Source: Petrolisthes cinctipes
Lineage: Eukaryota; Arthropoda; Malacostraca; Decapoda; Porcellanidae
Reading direction: 5' to 3'
Assembly: GCA_033782935.1 (NCBI GenBank)
Contig: JAWQEG010000526.1
Span: forward strand, 1,451,501 to 1,515,500
Length of the DNA stretch: 64,000 nucleotides
The notes under the pieces are model-generated. The model was not told where the DNA came from and did not search any database. It saw only the letters and a program-made list of their open reading frames with translations. Shown one piece after another: positions 1 to 9,709 of this stretch (positions within the stretch are counted from its first letter, which is position 1; the number at the start of each line of letters is the position of its first letter). Made by a program: the position numbers and the translations under genes.

Positions 1-1
1 C

Positions 2-121
2 TCTGTCATTGAAAAGGAGCTCCTTGCCCTGATCCTCGCCTTACAACATTTTTCAGTGTATGTTGCTGCATTTGGTCCAAGTGTGACTGTATTTACACAT
101 ATTACCTTCATGTACTACCAA
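2..121 (+). pseudogene. Ty3/gypsy RNase H fragment
   Basis: Frame 2 reads SVIEKELLALILALQHFSVY and then a VTVFTH strand before a stop at 122-124. This is the hallmark RT-linked RNase H segment of Ty3/gypsy polyproteins (IEKELLALV.AL..F..Y, then VTVYTDHNPL). The expected D-H-N-P-L after the second strand is missing, so the copy is deleted just there. It enters from outside the window. The domain degrades the RNA of the RNA:DNA hybrid in reverse transcription. It is dead as it stands. Confidence 0.8.
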
Positions 122-200
122 TAAACTGTATTGTGTATCCTAGAGTCTGTTCACCCCGTGTAGCAACGCAAGGCACCCCTTGTCGTTTCAACAGATTCCA
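110..200 (+). mobile_element. Remnant of a gypsy LTR 3' end
   Basis: The stretch TACTAC-AATAAACTG, then GAGTCTGTTCACCCC, then GCAACGCAAGGCACCCC matches in order 16188-16260, where the same block ends in TTCTTACA and is followed by a GGTGACTCC primer-binding-type sequence. It lies directly after the RNase H fragment, so integrase and most of the LTR have been lost between them. LTR identity rests only on this resemblance. Confidence 0.5.
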
Positions 201-422
201 ACCTGTCGTTAGACTGCAATGATGGAAAGTATAAGGACTAGGAGGAATGTGGAGTCCACCCCTGTGATAAACAAACTCTTTGAATTCAAGACCTATCAGA
301 CTCACATATTGCTAAGAAGTACCATATATATAAGTTAGAAAAAAAAAAATTAATTAACCACTAGATATAAGGTAGAGGTTACGAACTCGAACTCAATACG
401 AGGTAAAAAGAGTATTTGGAAA

Positions 423-457
423 TTTCTGGCGTCATATGACCTTGCTATTGCGACACC

Positions 458-462
<5 letters not shown>
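423..462 (+). repeat. 3' tail of I-like LINE/SINE family
   Basis: TTTCTGGCGTCATATGACC followed by CTTGCTATTGCGACACC matches the tail block seen at 2602-2650 (minus), 22690-22737, 31370-31423 and the end of LINE D at 35188-35250. Here the usual ATCA repeats are replaced by the CT array. Confidence 0.6.

Positions 463-530
<68 letters not shown>
461..530. repeat. (CT)n microsatellite
   Basis: About 70 bases of uninterrupted CT dinucleotides, abutting a LINE/SINE 3' tail. Confidence 0.97.
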
Positions 531-533
<3 letters not shown>

Positions 534-539
534 AACAGA

Positions 540-804
540 CACATTTCACACATGCTTTCACATTCACAATTTCACATTTCTCACACTTATTTTCACGTTT
601 CTATGTACACATTTTTCACTTTCTTTTCACGCATTCACACTGATACACATACTTCGTGCACAAATTGTCTAAGTGAGTGAATATGTGTATAATGTTCGTA
701 AATTTGTAAAAAGGTGAAAAATGTGCGATAATGTGTGAAAGTGAGTTAGAGTGTGAACATGAGTGAATGTGTGACAATGTGTAAAAGTGTGAAAATGAGT
801 GAAG
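540..804. repeat. TCACA / TGTGA degenerate repeat arms
   Basis: 540-640 is built of variants of TTTCACA and 720-804 of the complementary TGTGAAAATGAGTGA type, so the two halves can pair loosely. The TGTGAAAATG pattern resumes at 1304 on the far side of the Tc1-type MITE, which therefore inserted in the array. No protein-coding signal. Confidence 0.6.
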
Positions 805-806
805 TA

Positions 807-1296
807 CAGTCGGCAAAAAAAATTCGTTACCACCCCTGCATTAATTTTAGTATTAGTAAGCGCGGCAGGATTGGTACTCCGCTAGACTGGGCAGCCGTGC
901 CTCGTGTCATCCGAGACATCCCGGACGGCTATCGTCTTTGCCACTCTGATACTATGTGGGCTGCGGCAGTGACAGCTTTTTTATATAAAAGGTTTAGCTG
1001 ATTTTAAACTAAATTTTGAGTGTTCAAGAATTATTACTATTTAACTATTCATTATTAAACATAAGGAAATACGTTTGAGTATTTTAGAACAAGAATAACC
1101 GTGAAATACCCAGAAAAAACAGCACTGGCTGAAAGAACGTCATTCCTACTTCCCTGCGCTAATATTAGACACTGACGGGCACGGAGGGTGATGGAGGTAT
1201 ATAAGACACTCGCGTCACACCTGACTCTCCAGTCAGGCGTACCAACATTACATCGCACTGTTATAAGGATGGTAACGAAACTTTTTTTGCTGACTG
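807..1296. mobile_element. Tc1/mariner-type MITE
   Basis: Terminal inverted repeats of about 31 bp: CAGTCGGCAAAAAAAATTCG at the left and, on the minus strand from the right end, CAGTCAGCAAAAAAAGTTTCG-like sequence, both continuing into CGTTACCA. Both ends are flanked by TA (805-806, 1297-1298), the Tc1/mariner target duplication. The 490-bp interior has no transposase frame. A TATATAAG with a CAGTCAGG-like start site about 30 bases on lies at 1197-1235. It is presumably mobilised in trans. Confidence 0.85.
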
Positions 1297-1298
1297 TA

Positions 1299-2320
1299 CA
1301 TGCATGTGAAAATGTGTTAGCAAATGTAAAAAGTTATTGTAAAAAGAATTAAAGTATGTGTGTGTTGTACCAAAATAAATAAATACGTAAATAAAATAAT
1401 ACATAAATAAGATAGCTAGACAAATTATATTATATATTGTCAAGCTATAGTGAATTTATTCTTTAATCTGTGAAATAAATGAAAATGGGCAGTAAATTAA
1501 TACTGACCTGGGTGTGTTTGAAAGACAAGGTTAAGGTATGTACTGGGCAGGCTGGGCAGAAGATCCAAAATAGTGGCCAGCAGGAATGGGTCCAGTTTCA
1601 CACACTTGATGCTCCAGTCTTCCTCACAGCTCGCTGTAATAAGCACCAAAGCTTTTATTTCTTTCAGAATATTACATAGACTCGTACACACTATAAAAAC
1701 AAGAAGAAGAGATGGGCGTATAGCGATGAATTGATACCATTATAAATTCCCAGTCATGGTTTATATGTAAGTAATGTATATGCTTATAACTGTCTATAAC
1801 AGAATACACATGATACTGATAGTTGGGGCAGAAGAATGGGACAAAATGCGCGCCTGGCTTTCAAGCTATAGGGACAGCACATGTTCATTGGTGGGGATTA
1901 ATAGAGGTATAAGGGTTGGTAAGTATGGGATAGGGGTTGGTAGCTTGGGGGACAGTTGGCATGTTGGGGAGAGGGATAGCTAAGTTGCGAGTAAAGGATT
2001 GCCAGGTGTGGCGTTGGTAGATTAGGGGTAAGTGATTGGCAGGTTCGGAGGACTTTATTGAGTTAGAAAAAATTATTACCGTGTCACCATTAACACTAAG
2101 TAGCTATCACATTATAGACAAACTAAAATATGACGTCTGGTCACCCCTGTGACCTAGCAACCATTAGAGGTCACCTGCTTAGGTCTACCTCTGCATGCTT
2201 ACCTTTTCATCTGCACCATGCAAGCTTGCTTACCTATGTACAAACATTTTTTACCATATATTGTAAAATAAAATACTCTATCCTGCAATCTATAACATAT
2301 GTATATGTAAAAACAAATTT
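1299..2320. other. Gene-free stretch
   Basis: AT-rich sequence with a G-rich degenerate repeat (variants of GGGTTGGTAG) at about 1890-2045. Only short frames without recognisable domains. I see no element boundaries. Confidence 0.5.
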
Positions 2321-2321
2321 G

Positions 2322-2600
2322 GGGGCGCTGATGGTGTAATGGTTAGCACACTCGCCCAGCACGCGAGAGGTCCCGGGTTCGATTCCCGGGTCAGTGGAAT
2401 TGTTGGACAATTTTCCCAGCCCCTTATGTCCCTGACCTTGTAGGCTGGGGGAGGATATGTTGATGTAACAAGACTGACTGCCTTAGTCAATAGGCATAAA
2501 GCCCTCAATCTTCTTTTAGCAAATAAGGAAATACAGCTGCCACTGATACAAGCTGGGCTTGGGAGAAGGTGGTAAATAGGGGAGACTAAAAGCACGAGGG
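2322..2600 (+). mobile_element. tRNA-derived SINE
   Basis: The head is tRNA-like. A box TGGTGTAATGG lies at 2332-2342 and B box GGTTCGATTCC at 2376-2386; the anticodon-like arm CTCGC/GCGAG and the TCAGTG 3' acceptor strand are visible. It runs on without a T-run into an unrelated body (TTCCCAGCCCCTTATGTCC and onward), so it is a SINE with an internal RNA polymerase III promoter and not a functional tRNA gene. It ends close to an oppositely oriented LINE/SINE tail. Confidence 0.85.
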
Positions 2601-2601
2601 A

Positions 2602-2812
2602 TTTGACTGATTGATTGATATTCGGTGCAGCAACAGCGAGGTTACATAGCACCAGAAAAAGTTGATAGAGAGGTGTGACAGCAAGCTAGAAGGAAATAGG
2701 AAGAAAGAAGGAACAGTTGAAGAACTGAAAGCTAGTGGCTGGGGCCGAAGGGGCGCAAAAACTCTTAAAGTATTGCCCACATCATTACAAGCAATACCCC
2801 ACTACTGGGCAA
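2602..2812 (-). repeat. I-like LINE/SINE 3' end, inverted
   Basis: Read on the minus strand it is a 200-bp block: ATTGC-TG..ATGATGTGG, a CTTCGGCC-CAGCCA core, TGTCACACCTCTCTATCA, then the CTGG.GCTATGT.ACC tail and ATCAATCAATCA. The same block in the same order occurs at 22553-22737 and 31212-31423. It may be the true 3' end of LINE A, whose frames stop at 3223 on the same strand. Confidence 0.75.
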
Positions 2813-3222
2813 GCACGAGGGATAAAATGAATACAGGGATAGTTGAAGACAGAAAGCGAAAAAGTTCGGGTCCGAAAGGTCGGCAAACACCTTTATTTGT
2901 TGTCTAATATCCAAAGGATAATTATCAGTGATCTATCTCACTGCGGTGGTGAACAAATGACAGTGCCTTTATTTAAAGGATAAAATGTAACAGATATCTG
3001 ATGAATATTGATTTGTTATTACTTTTCAACTAATCACCTTCATTTGTCTTACCCTCTTCCCCCTCACCCTCACCTCAAATCATCACATTTTGCTCTCCTA
3101 TATCCATCTACGTTAATGCAGAATTCACTTCTTTAAACTATTGCTGATTCGACCCCATTCACAGTGCAAGAATCAAAATAAAGAACATTGAATTATCTAA
3201 GAAACCATAAATATCATAAAAC
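2813..3222 (-). other. Probable LINE A 3' untranslated region
   Basis: No coding potential. It lies between the last codons of LINE A and the LINE-type 3' tail, both minus strand, so it is most simply that element's 3' UTR. This is inference from position only. Confidence 0.35.
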
Positions 3223-4230
3223 TCACAATTTGTGGAGGAGTCCAGCCTCCTCCACATAGGGGAGGGTGTTCCCTTTCACACTACAAGCGTCTTCCCTGAG
3301 CACCTGTGAGAGACTGTAAGAATTGTAACCCACCCGGTACTCAGAGAGGTGCCTATGACGAAGGTCCCCAAGGCTGGGACACTCGACGAGAAGATGCCGC
3401 ACTGTCAGAGGGGCCAGATAATCATAACAGTAGGGAGGGGGTGCCCTCTCCATTAAAAAAAAAAAAAAAACATGAGTCAATAGTGTGTGGCCAATGCAGA
3501 GATGGGCAAGGCCGTCTCCAAAAGGCGAGACATGCCGTTGTAGGTCTACAAACCCAGGCGCTGGTGGATGCCACGGAGCTTGTTAGCCCCAACGGTGTCC
3601 CATCTGTGCCAGCAAGAACGAACAGCAGCATCTATATAGGGTCAAAGGTTTACTGCATGTACTGGATGACGCCACATAAGCTGGGACCCAACATAACGTG
3701 ACTCTGCGGCCAAGACGACCCAGGAGGACAGGCCTCAGAATGGGAAGAGTTAAAGTTGCCCAAGGCCTGCAAGGCTCTACAGGAATCGCTAAAAATAGTA
3801 AAAGAAGGCTGCGGGAGACTTGGAGGGCATATAAAACGGTCGAGAGGTCGGCAGCAAAAATGGATATGACAGAAGGGAGCCTGTCACCACGACAAAAGTC
3901 AGGAAAGGCAGACCCAAAACCAACTCCAGCATCAGACTTTGACACATCAGTGTACACAGGGAGGGACTCGACGTGAGAGGAGGCATGTTTTAAAAAGAGG
4001 GAGCGAACCACTGGAGGAGGAAGAGATTCCTTATCTGAAAAGCAGGTGCAGGTGTAAACTTCTGGAAGAAGCCATGGAGCCACCCTGGGGACCCGCACAG
4101 GACAAATCTGGAAGTGATCAATGCCCATCTCCTCCATAGCCTTCCTAACCCGGAAGCCAAAGAGCCATGGTGTGCGAGGATATGAAAGGTAGTACAGAGA
4201 CATAATATCAGATGACACCGTCAAGCAGGG
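3223..4230 (-). pseudogene. LINE A: RNase H and C-terminal finger
   Basis: Minus-strand remains of the end of ORF2 of an I-like LINE. 4224-3583 carries the RNase H type I domain: ESLPVYTDVSKSDAGVGFG with the first Asp, and later the WVPAYV equivalent of the W-P-H-G motif with the His lost. 3480-3223 is the C-terminal tail with a cysteine/His-type motif (VRHLLVECPSLGDLRHRHL). Reading shifts frame several times and a T-run at 3454-3470 breaks the join, so it is dead. RNase H removes template RNA during target-primed reverse transcription. The same domain order is seen in LINE D at 32.5-35.3 kb. Confidence 0.8.
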
Positions 4231-4282
4231 AAAGGAGTCAAGATGTCGATGTAATTAATACCAACAACAAACCATTAAACTA

Positions 4283-4539
4283 CTAGCGACGGAGATCAAG
4301 AGGTGGCTCATCAGCGTCCACCAGGAGACTGGAGATTGGGGATGACCTGAAGGCTCCGGTCGCCAGATGTACCCCAGCATGATGAACTGGGTCTAACACT
4401 GAGACGGGCATCCGTGGTAGAGGAGTACACCTCACACCCAAAGTCGAGTTTTGACCTAATAAGAGCATGGTATAGGCAGAGGAGGGAGGCCCGATTGGCC
4501 CCCCAGGATGTATGGCCCAGGACCCTCAACAGATTAAGC
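4283..4539 (-). pseudogene. LINE A: RT thumb segment
   Basis: Minus frame LLRVLGHTSWGANRASLLCL followed by YHALIRSKLDFGCEVYSSTTDARL is the connection segment after the RT palm in I-like LINEs; LINE D has the parallel RILTHITLGADRDALIRLYK and PMLDYGCKVYSSA. The frame is cut at 4540 by a hAT MITE and resumes past 5226. Confidence 0.8.
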
Positions 4540-5218
4540 CAGTGGTTCTTAACCTTTTTCAATATATGCACCCCTTTCAAATCAGCAGTCAGTTCTCGCA
4601 CCTCTCTATTGCTGAAAAAAAAAATGCTAAAACTGAAATAGGTGGTTTTAATAAGTACATTTGTAGCCATCACAATACATTTCATGAAAGTATTGTAATG
4701 GCTACACCACTACAGTAATGATTTATGTTATATAAACCGACCATTTAAATACATGTTAAGAAAGCAAAATCAGAAATGATTCACAACCAATCCTCCACCC
4801 TACTGTATATGTATCAATAAGAAAAAGTTATTAAAACAGGGAAACCATAAATCACTCAAATAGAGGTCTGCGTATAATGGTGCTGGAGGGTGGTGACGAT
4901 AACCTCCCTCCCTCTGTGTCACCTACGTGTCCTCCCTCCCTCTGTGTAACCTATACGTGTCCTCCCTCCCTCGTCCCTCCGAATCACATACATATTTACT
5001 CGAGTCTGTTGCAACGTTGGCACTTCATTAAGAAATTAGGTGTAGGTTTTTCTCTAGCTCAAAACACTGCTGTAGCAAAAAGATTATCTTTTTTTGCAGA
5101 AAAAAATAACATGCGTATATAAAAATATAATTTGTTTTAATTATGCCTATCCTCGCACCCCCTAGGAACCGGCCTCGCACCACCTAGGGGTGCGAGCACC
5201 CCTGGTTAAGAACCACTG
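4540..5218. mobile_element. Non-autonomous hAT MITE
   Basis: Ends are CAGTGGTTCTTAACC at 4540 and its complement GGTTAAGAACCACTG ending at 5218, the classic hAT (Charlie-like) terminus. An 8-bp target duplication flanks it: GATTAAGC at 4532-4539 and GGTTAAGC at 5219-5226, one mismatch. The 679-bp interior encodes no transposase. It holds a T-rich tract and a short minisatellite of CCTCCCTCCCTCTGTGT units near 4905-4975. It splits the thumb region of LINE A. Confidence 0.93.
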
Positions 5219-5226
5219 GGTTAAGC

Positions 5227-6393
5227 GCTTGGAGGCAAGAGTCCTTATGTGAACATGAATGGGGAACTCAAGTCAAACGTTTGTTAAATAGAAGACCCCA
5301 AAAGCGAATCTCCTCGACACAACATGTCCGATGACCATACATGAATAAGTCCGGATCGGAGTGGACGCCTCGGATGCGACAGAAGTGCATAGCAACCGTC
5401 TTGGCAGGAGAGAAGTGAAACCCATGAGAACCAGCCCAATGCGATACACTGTCGATGGCAAGCTGCATGCGCCGCTCCGCCATGACATACGGGAAGAAGC
5501 AAACCAAACCGCCAGGTCATCAACATACATCGAGTTGGCTATACCGTCCGGAAGGGATGAGGCAATGGCGTTAATTGCTACTGCAAATGTGACACTGAGG
5601 ACGCTTCCCTGGGGGACGTCCTCCACCTGTGCAACGGATGCTGAGAGGGCTGTACCAACCCTCATACAAAAGCTGCGACCACTTAGAAACTCCTTTAGAA
5701 AGCGTGGAAGGGACTACGCAGGCCATATGCATGTAGTTGCTGCAGGATGCCATATGGCCATGTAGTGTCATAGGCTTTCTCTAAATCAAAGAATACACAG
5801 ATGAGGTATTGATGTGCAAAAGCCTCATATGCCTCAGCTTCCAACCTGACCAGAGCGTCTGAAGTGGAACGGTGTTTACGAAAGCCAGACTGGGACAGAG
5901 ACAGAAAAACACCCCATTCCATGAAGTATACCAGTCTGACATTCACCATCTTCTGAAATAGTTTACAGAGACAGGAGGTCAAGGCGATAGGTCGGTAATT
6001 GAGGGCAACACTAGAGTCCTTGCCCGGCATTGGGAAAGGAAGGATGGTAGCAACCCTCCACCCAGAAGGGAAAACCCCCTAAAACCAGATTCTATTATAT
6101 AAAGCTAGAAATGAAATTGCCTCCTCATCTAAGTGTCGCAACATTGCATATGGGATGTTGTCTGGCACAGGAGAAGTGTCGCTGCAGAGAGAGAGAACAG
6201 AGTGCAGGTCTCTCAGAGTTAATATATGGTTATAACTTTCATTCTCGTTCCTTGAGAAATCTAGGACAGTGCGCTCCTGGGCTCCCAACTCATGACTGTC
6301 AGCCAGTGGTCGAGAGTCACGACTGGAGACTCTTGCAAATGCCTTTGCCATGGTGTTGGCCACTGTTAAACCATCCATGATCTTCATTTCCAT
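5227..6393 (-). pseudogene. LINE A: reverse transcriptase
   Basis: Minus-strand RT of an I-like non-LTR retrotransposon in pieces. 6393-6079 is the fingers (PVPDNIPYAMLRHLDEEA). 6030-5695 has YRPIALTSCLCKLFQKMVN, the GFRKHRSTSDAL motif and the FFDLEKAYDTTW Asp motif. 5665-5273 has VPQGSVLSV and the catalytic box MYVDDLAVWFA. At least three frameshifts and a base lost after VPQGSVLSV inactivate it. The protein would copy its own RNA at a nicked target site. The upstream part is probably the fragment at 8995-9357. Confidence 0.9.
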
Positions 6394-6674
6394 TGATATT
6401 AACCCTGGAACCTCCTTTTTTAGTTACTCATACACAAACATGGGGTGCGGCTATCCCCGTTTTTTAGACTAATCCTCAAAGTTTATTAAATCTGAAAATT
6501 TCCACCTAAAGTACATTGTAGCAGTTCATGCAGTAAGAGTAAACTACTAAAGTGTCGAGGTTGTGATAGTTAGGATCGTCGGCAGTTCTCGAGACCCCGA
6601 GGGTTCATCTCGCACTCAACCAATGATGGAACAACACGTCATCAACATGGCTGACCCTACGTCATCACCAGCGG

Positions 6675-6712
6675 TATATAAGCACCGGCAGCAGTCCACC
6701 AAGGCGTCATTC
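6675..6712 (+). promoter_or_regulatory. TATA box and initiator of the cold-shock gene
   Basis: TATATAA at 6675-6681 and TCATTC at 6707-6712, which fits the arthropod initiator TCA-K-T-Y. The A at 6709 would be +1, putting the TATA box at -34, a normal spacing. The leader to the ATG at 6758 would be 49 bases. Seen in sequence; use is inferred. Confidence 0.65.
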
Positions 6713-6757
6713 CATCTTCAACCTGATCCATTCCATCTTCCCAGTCCACACACAGCC

Positions 6758-7825
6758 ATGGCCCAATCAACACCTCTACCTGCTAACACCACTTCTCCTG
6801 CCGACCGTCTTGTTGGCAGGGTGAAGTGGTTCAACCACCTTCAGGGCTATGGCTTCATTACCGCTAACAACAAGGACTACTTCGTCCACAGGGAGGACAT
6901 CCTTCTCTCTGCCGCCACCACCTCACCACCATCCTTGAGGGACGGAGAGGAGGTGTCCTTCACTGTGGAGGAAAAGAGGAAGGGCGTGGAGGCTACCACC
7001 GTAGCCGGACCTGATGGTGGGCAGGTTCTGGGCTCACTCCACGCCCATGGGAGGAGGACGGCTGACGTCCAACCACCTCTGCAGCGACGGCAGCAGCAGG
7101 CAGACCTCGTCACAGTCTGCACTAAGACTGCTGTTGCCTTAGCTGCCGAGGGAGTAGGTCGTCTATCCGACATCCTCCAAGATGTCTTCAGGAGAAATGG
7201 CTTGCCACCGATCGCCATTTCTCCTGAGCTACAACCACCCACCACCACCACCACCACCACCACCACTACCACTACCAAGAAGGGACGGGGGAGGAGCAGT
7301 GCAGACGAGGCACCTTCCCTGTATCCGGCCCACCCCCGTCGCCGGTTAATGCTGCCTCGCCCACTCAACCGGGCGAACAGTGGGAGGGCGCCATCGCCAC
7401 CACCACAGTCATCGCCACCACCACCACCGCCGTCATCACCACCACCACCACCGTCACCACCACCATCACCGTCGCAACCACCTATGTCGCCACCACCACA
7501 GGAGATGGAGACGGAGGAGGAAGACGACGACGACAAAGAAACCAGGGCCTCCACCACCACCACCGGAAGTGAGAGTGAACTGGAGGACGAAGGGGAACGC
7601 CGGAAGAGGAAGAGGAGGAGGAGGGGGAGTAAGGACAGGAAGACAGCTGAGCCACCAGTCCCACCGAAGTATGTTAGTGTACGGTGGTATCTGTCTGCTT
7701 CACCCCGCCTCGACCTCTTCCGACAAAACACCAAAAACACTAAGACCCCGACGCCTTCCAGTTCAGGGAAAGGTGGAACTAGTCTAACATACCTTCCAGA
7801 CCGGCACCTTTCTCAAAGTCCTTGA
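6758..7825 (+). CDS. Cold-shock-domain (Y-box-like) protein
   Basis: 355 aa if it starts at the ATG at 6758. The frame stays open upstream to 6563, but this ATG has a strong context (CAGCCATGG) and follows a TATA/initiator pair. Residues 17-92 form a cold-shock domain: VGRVKWFN, RNP1-like QGYGFIT, RNP2-like DYFVHREDI, EEVSFTV, and the Y-box-style KGVEATTVAGPDGG end. Such domains bind single-stranded RNA or DNA. After it come a hydrophobic stretch (VCTKTAVALAAEGVGRL), a Thr run, a long Pro/Ser tract, an acidic cluster (EEEDDDDKE) and a basic nuclear-localisation-type cluster (RRKRKRRRRG). The tail is low complexity. No intron is needed, which suggests a retrogene or a mobile-element ORF. A splice pair at 7669 and 7799 is possible but does not extend the frame usefully. 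Confidence 0.75.
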   Translation: MAQSTPLPANTTSPADRLVGRVKWFNHLQGYGFITANNKDYFVHREDILLSAATTSPPSLRDGEEVSFTVEEKRKGVEATTVAGPDGGQVLGSLHAHGRRTADVQPPLQRRQQQADLVTVCTKTAVALAAEGVGRLSDILQDVFRRNGLPPIAISPELQPPTTTTTTTTTTTTKKGRGRSSADEAPSLYPAHPRRRLMLPRPLNRANSGRAPSPPPQSSPPPPPPSSPPPPPSPPPSPSQPPMSPPPQEMETEEEDDDDKETRASTTTTGSESELEDEGERRKRKRRRRGSKDRKTAEPPVPPKYVSVRWYLSASPRLDLFRQNTKNTKTPTPSSSGKGGTSLTYLPDRHLSQSP

Positions 7826-8230
7826 CATCGACCAACAACATCAACATCAACAACAGCAACAACAAATAACACCATCACAGCTACCACCACCACCGCTACC
7901 CCCATCACCACCGCTACCACCATCACCACCGCTACCACCACCACCACCACCGCTACCACCACCACCATCACCACCGCTACCACCACCATCACCACCGCTA
8001 CCACCACCACCACCATCACCACCGCTACCACCACCATCACCACCGCTACCACCACCACCACCATCACCACCGCTACAACCACCACCACCATCACCACCAC
8101 CGCTACAACCACTACCACCATCACCGCCGCTACAACCACCACTACCATCACCACCGCTACAACCACCGCTACCACCACTACCACCACTACCATCATCATC
8201 ATCACCACCATCATTTCCGCCGCCACTACA
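7826..8230 (+). repeat. ACC/GCT minisatellite, proline/leucine-coding
   Basis: Tandem variants of CACCACCGCTACCAC over about 350 bases, preceded by CAA/CAT codons. One frame (codons starting at 7824) stays open to about 8259 as Q-rich then PPPPLPPPSPP repeats, without an ATG, one base out of frame with the end of the cold-shock gene. It may be a frameshifted tail of that gene or plain repeat expansion. Confidence 0.8.
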
Positions 8231-8994
8231 AGTTGACCTATACAGAGGATAAGTGTAATAGTGATGCCTTAATGCCCTAAGCAGGTGATAGGCAAAAAAC
8301 CTAACAAAGAAGAAGGACCAAGGCGTCAGTCTTCCAGTGTTCTTATCTCTGGGCTGACCACTTCCACTTCACACGGTGGCAGAGGCTACTCCTCTGTACG
8401 TGTGTCGTTTACCTTGTACTAGACGAGCAGAGCATTGTTATTCACTAACTTAATATCAGTCAACTGTGTTAGCTAACTTTATTTTCTAATTGTATATATG
8501 TATAAACTCATGTAACTTTTGTACTATGTGAATGATCATTCTTGTTATTAATATAATACCTAAAATACAGACTTTACTTTACTTATTGACCATCAACAAT
8601 ATAGTAGGTTAAACCTACAACATCCCTTCTTCTTCAAATGCACCATTCCATTACTTTCTCAACTGAAATATTAATGACACAATAAGCTGAGACACATCTT
8701 GACTATCATTTTGACATTTCTTATAAATGATGTGGAAAAATATCTACAATTGCAAACTATTAATTTTACATAAATAAAATTAATTGCAGACTCGAATGGG
8801 TCCTTTTTGGGTCATATGGAGGCGACTCAGCCCTTTTTTTAATTTTTTTACTGTAAACCCATGATGAATTAACCCCGATTTCAATAGTACAGGAACACAA
8901 ACATGAGTTGTGCTGCACCTAAAACAAACGAGCAGCAGTCACGCACATCTACTACCACACAGGGAAATCATCGGCCGGAGCATACATGAAGAGG
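8231..8994. other. Gene-free stretch
   Basis: Probably the 3' flank of the cold-shock gene, AT-rich, with AATAAA-type sites near 8770. A GTGGCAGAGGCTACTCC block at about 8384 resembles retroelement primer-binding sequence but has no LTR beside it. Direct repeats of ACACAAACATG-G.TG lie at 6431-6450 and 8895-8915 and may bracket an insertion. Confidence 0.35.
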
Positions 8995-9357
8995 CTAGTT
9001 TCTGGTGGCACGCACGTCAGAGTTACTACGTTTTGTTTTATGGTGGAGTTCACTATCACCCCACATTCGTGTTCCAGTGTTATGAACAGGTGGAGGACTA
9101 GGAGAAAACTTCCCTGCCTTCTTACGGACTCTCCAGAACACTTGAGTGAGTGGGGTTTTAGTATTAATTGAAGACACATAGGACTTTGAAGATGCACGTC
9201 GTGCCTCTTTTAAAACTCGTCTAGCCCGAGCCTTTGCCCGTCGGAAGTCCTCTAAAAGAGTTGGGTCCCTACGATTGTGACGAAGGTGAGAGAAAGCAGC
9301 GCACTTCTCCCGAAACAGCAGTGGTGCAGACTGGTAACAACCATGGGACAATGTCAC
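8995..9357 (-). pseudogene. LINE fragment, endonuclease-RT linker
   Basis: Minus frame reads LLFREKCAAFSHLRHNRRD, FRRAKARARRVLKEARRASS and KSYVSSINTKTPLTQVFWRV, then KAGKFSPSPPPV. This is the linker between endonuclease and RT of I-like LINEs. LINE A begins at 6393 almost where this stops, on the same strand, so the two are probably one element separated by the cold-shock segment. Confidence 0.75.
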
Positions 9358-9709
9358 GAGTCGATACTCATAATAATAGTATTAATGTAGTATTAAGAGT
9401 AGTACATATTATGTAGTAGTACATAATAATGTAGTATTAATGTAATAGTAATAATGGCATAATAATAGTATTCGTAGCATAGAGAGTAGGGCATAATTAA
9501 GCCAGGTGGAGTAAATATTTCACTGGTATGTTTAGCTAGGTAGTATTGTATTTACGTGAAGGCAGTACAAATTTGGAAAGCACACCGAGCGTCCCTTTCA
9601 ACTGTTGACTCGTTTGTACGTCCTTGCTATATTGTTGCTGGGGGAATAATTTACACCGAAGACAGGTCGATTGCATGTTTTACTTACGATAATATATATA
9701 GATATGTCT
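9358..9709. other. AT-rich gene-free stretch
   Basis: 9365-9480 is degenerate TAATAATAGTATTAATG-type repeat. Nothing else recognisable before the piggyBac TTAA. Confidence 0.5.

Noticed and set aside
2322..2400. A functional tRNA gene
   Set aside because: A and B boxes and a tRNA-like fold are present, but no terminator T-run follows and the transcript continues into a SINE body.
6877..7740. 287-aa minus-strand frame opposite the cold-shock gene
   Set aside because: Poly-Val, poly-Gly and poly-Ser translation of the complementary repeats; a shadow of the plus-strand gene.
7669..7799. Intron in the cold-shock gene (GTATGT to TTCCAG)
   Set aside because: Splicing changes frame and gives a stop after about 22 codons, without reaching the long proline frame.
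7826..8230. CRISPR-like array
   Set aside because: Units are contiguous 12-15 base variants without spacers; it is a minisatellite in a eukaryotic context.
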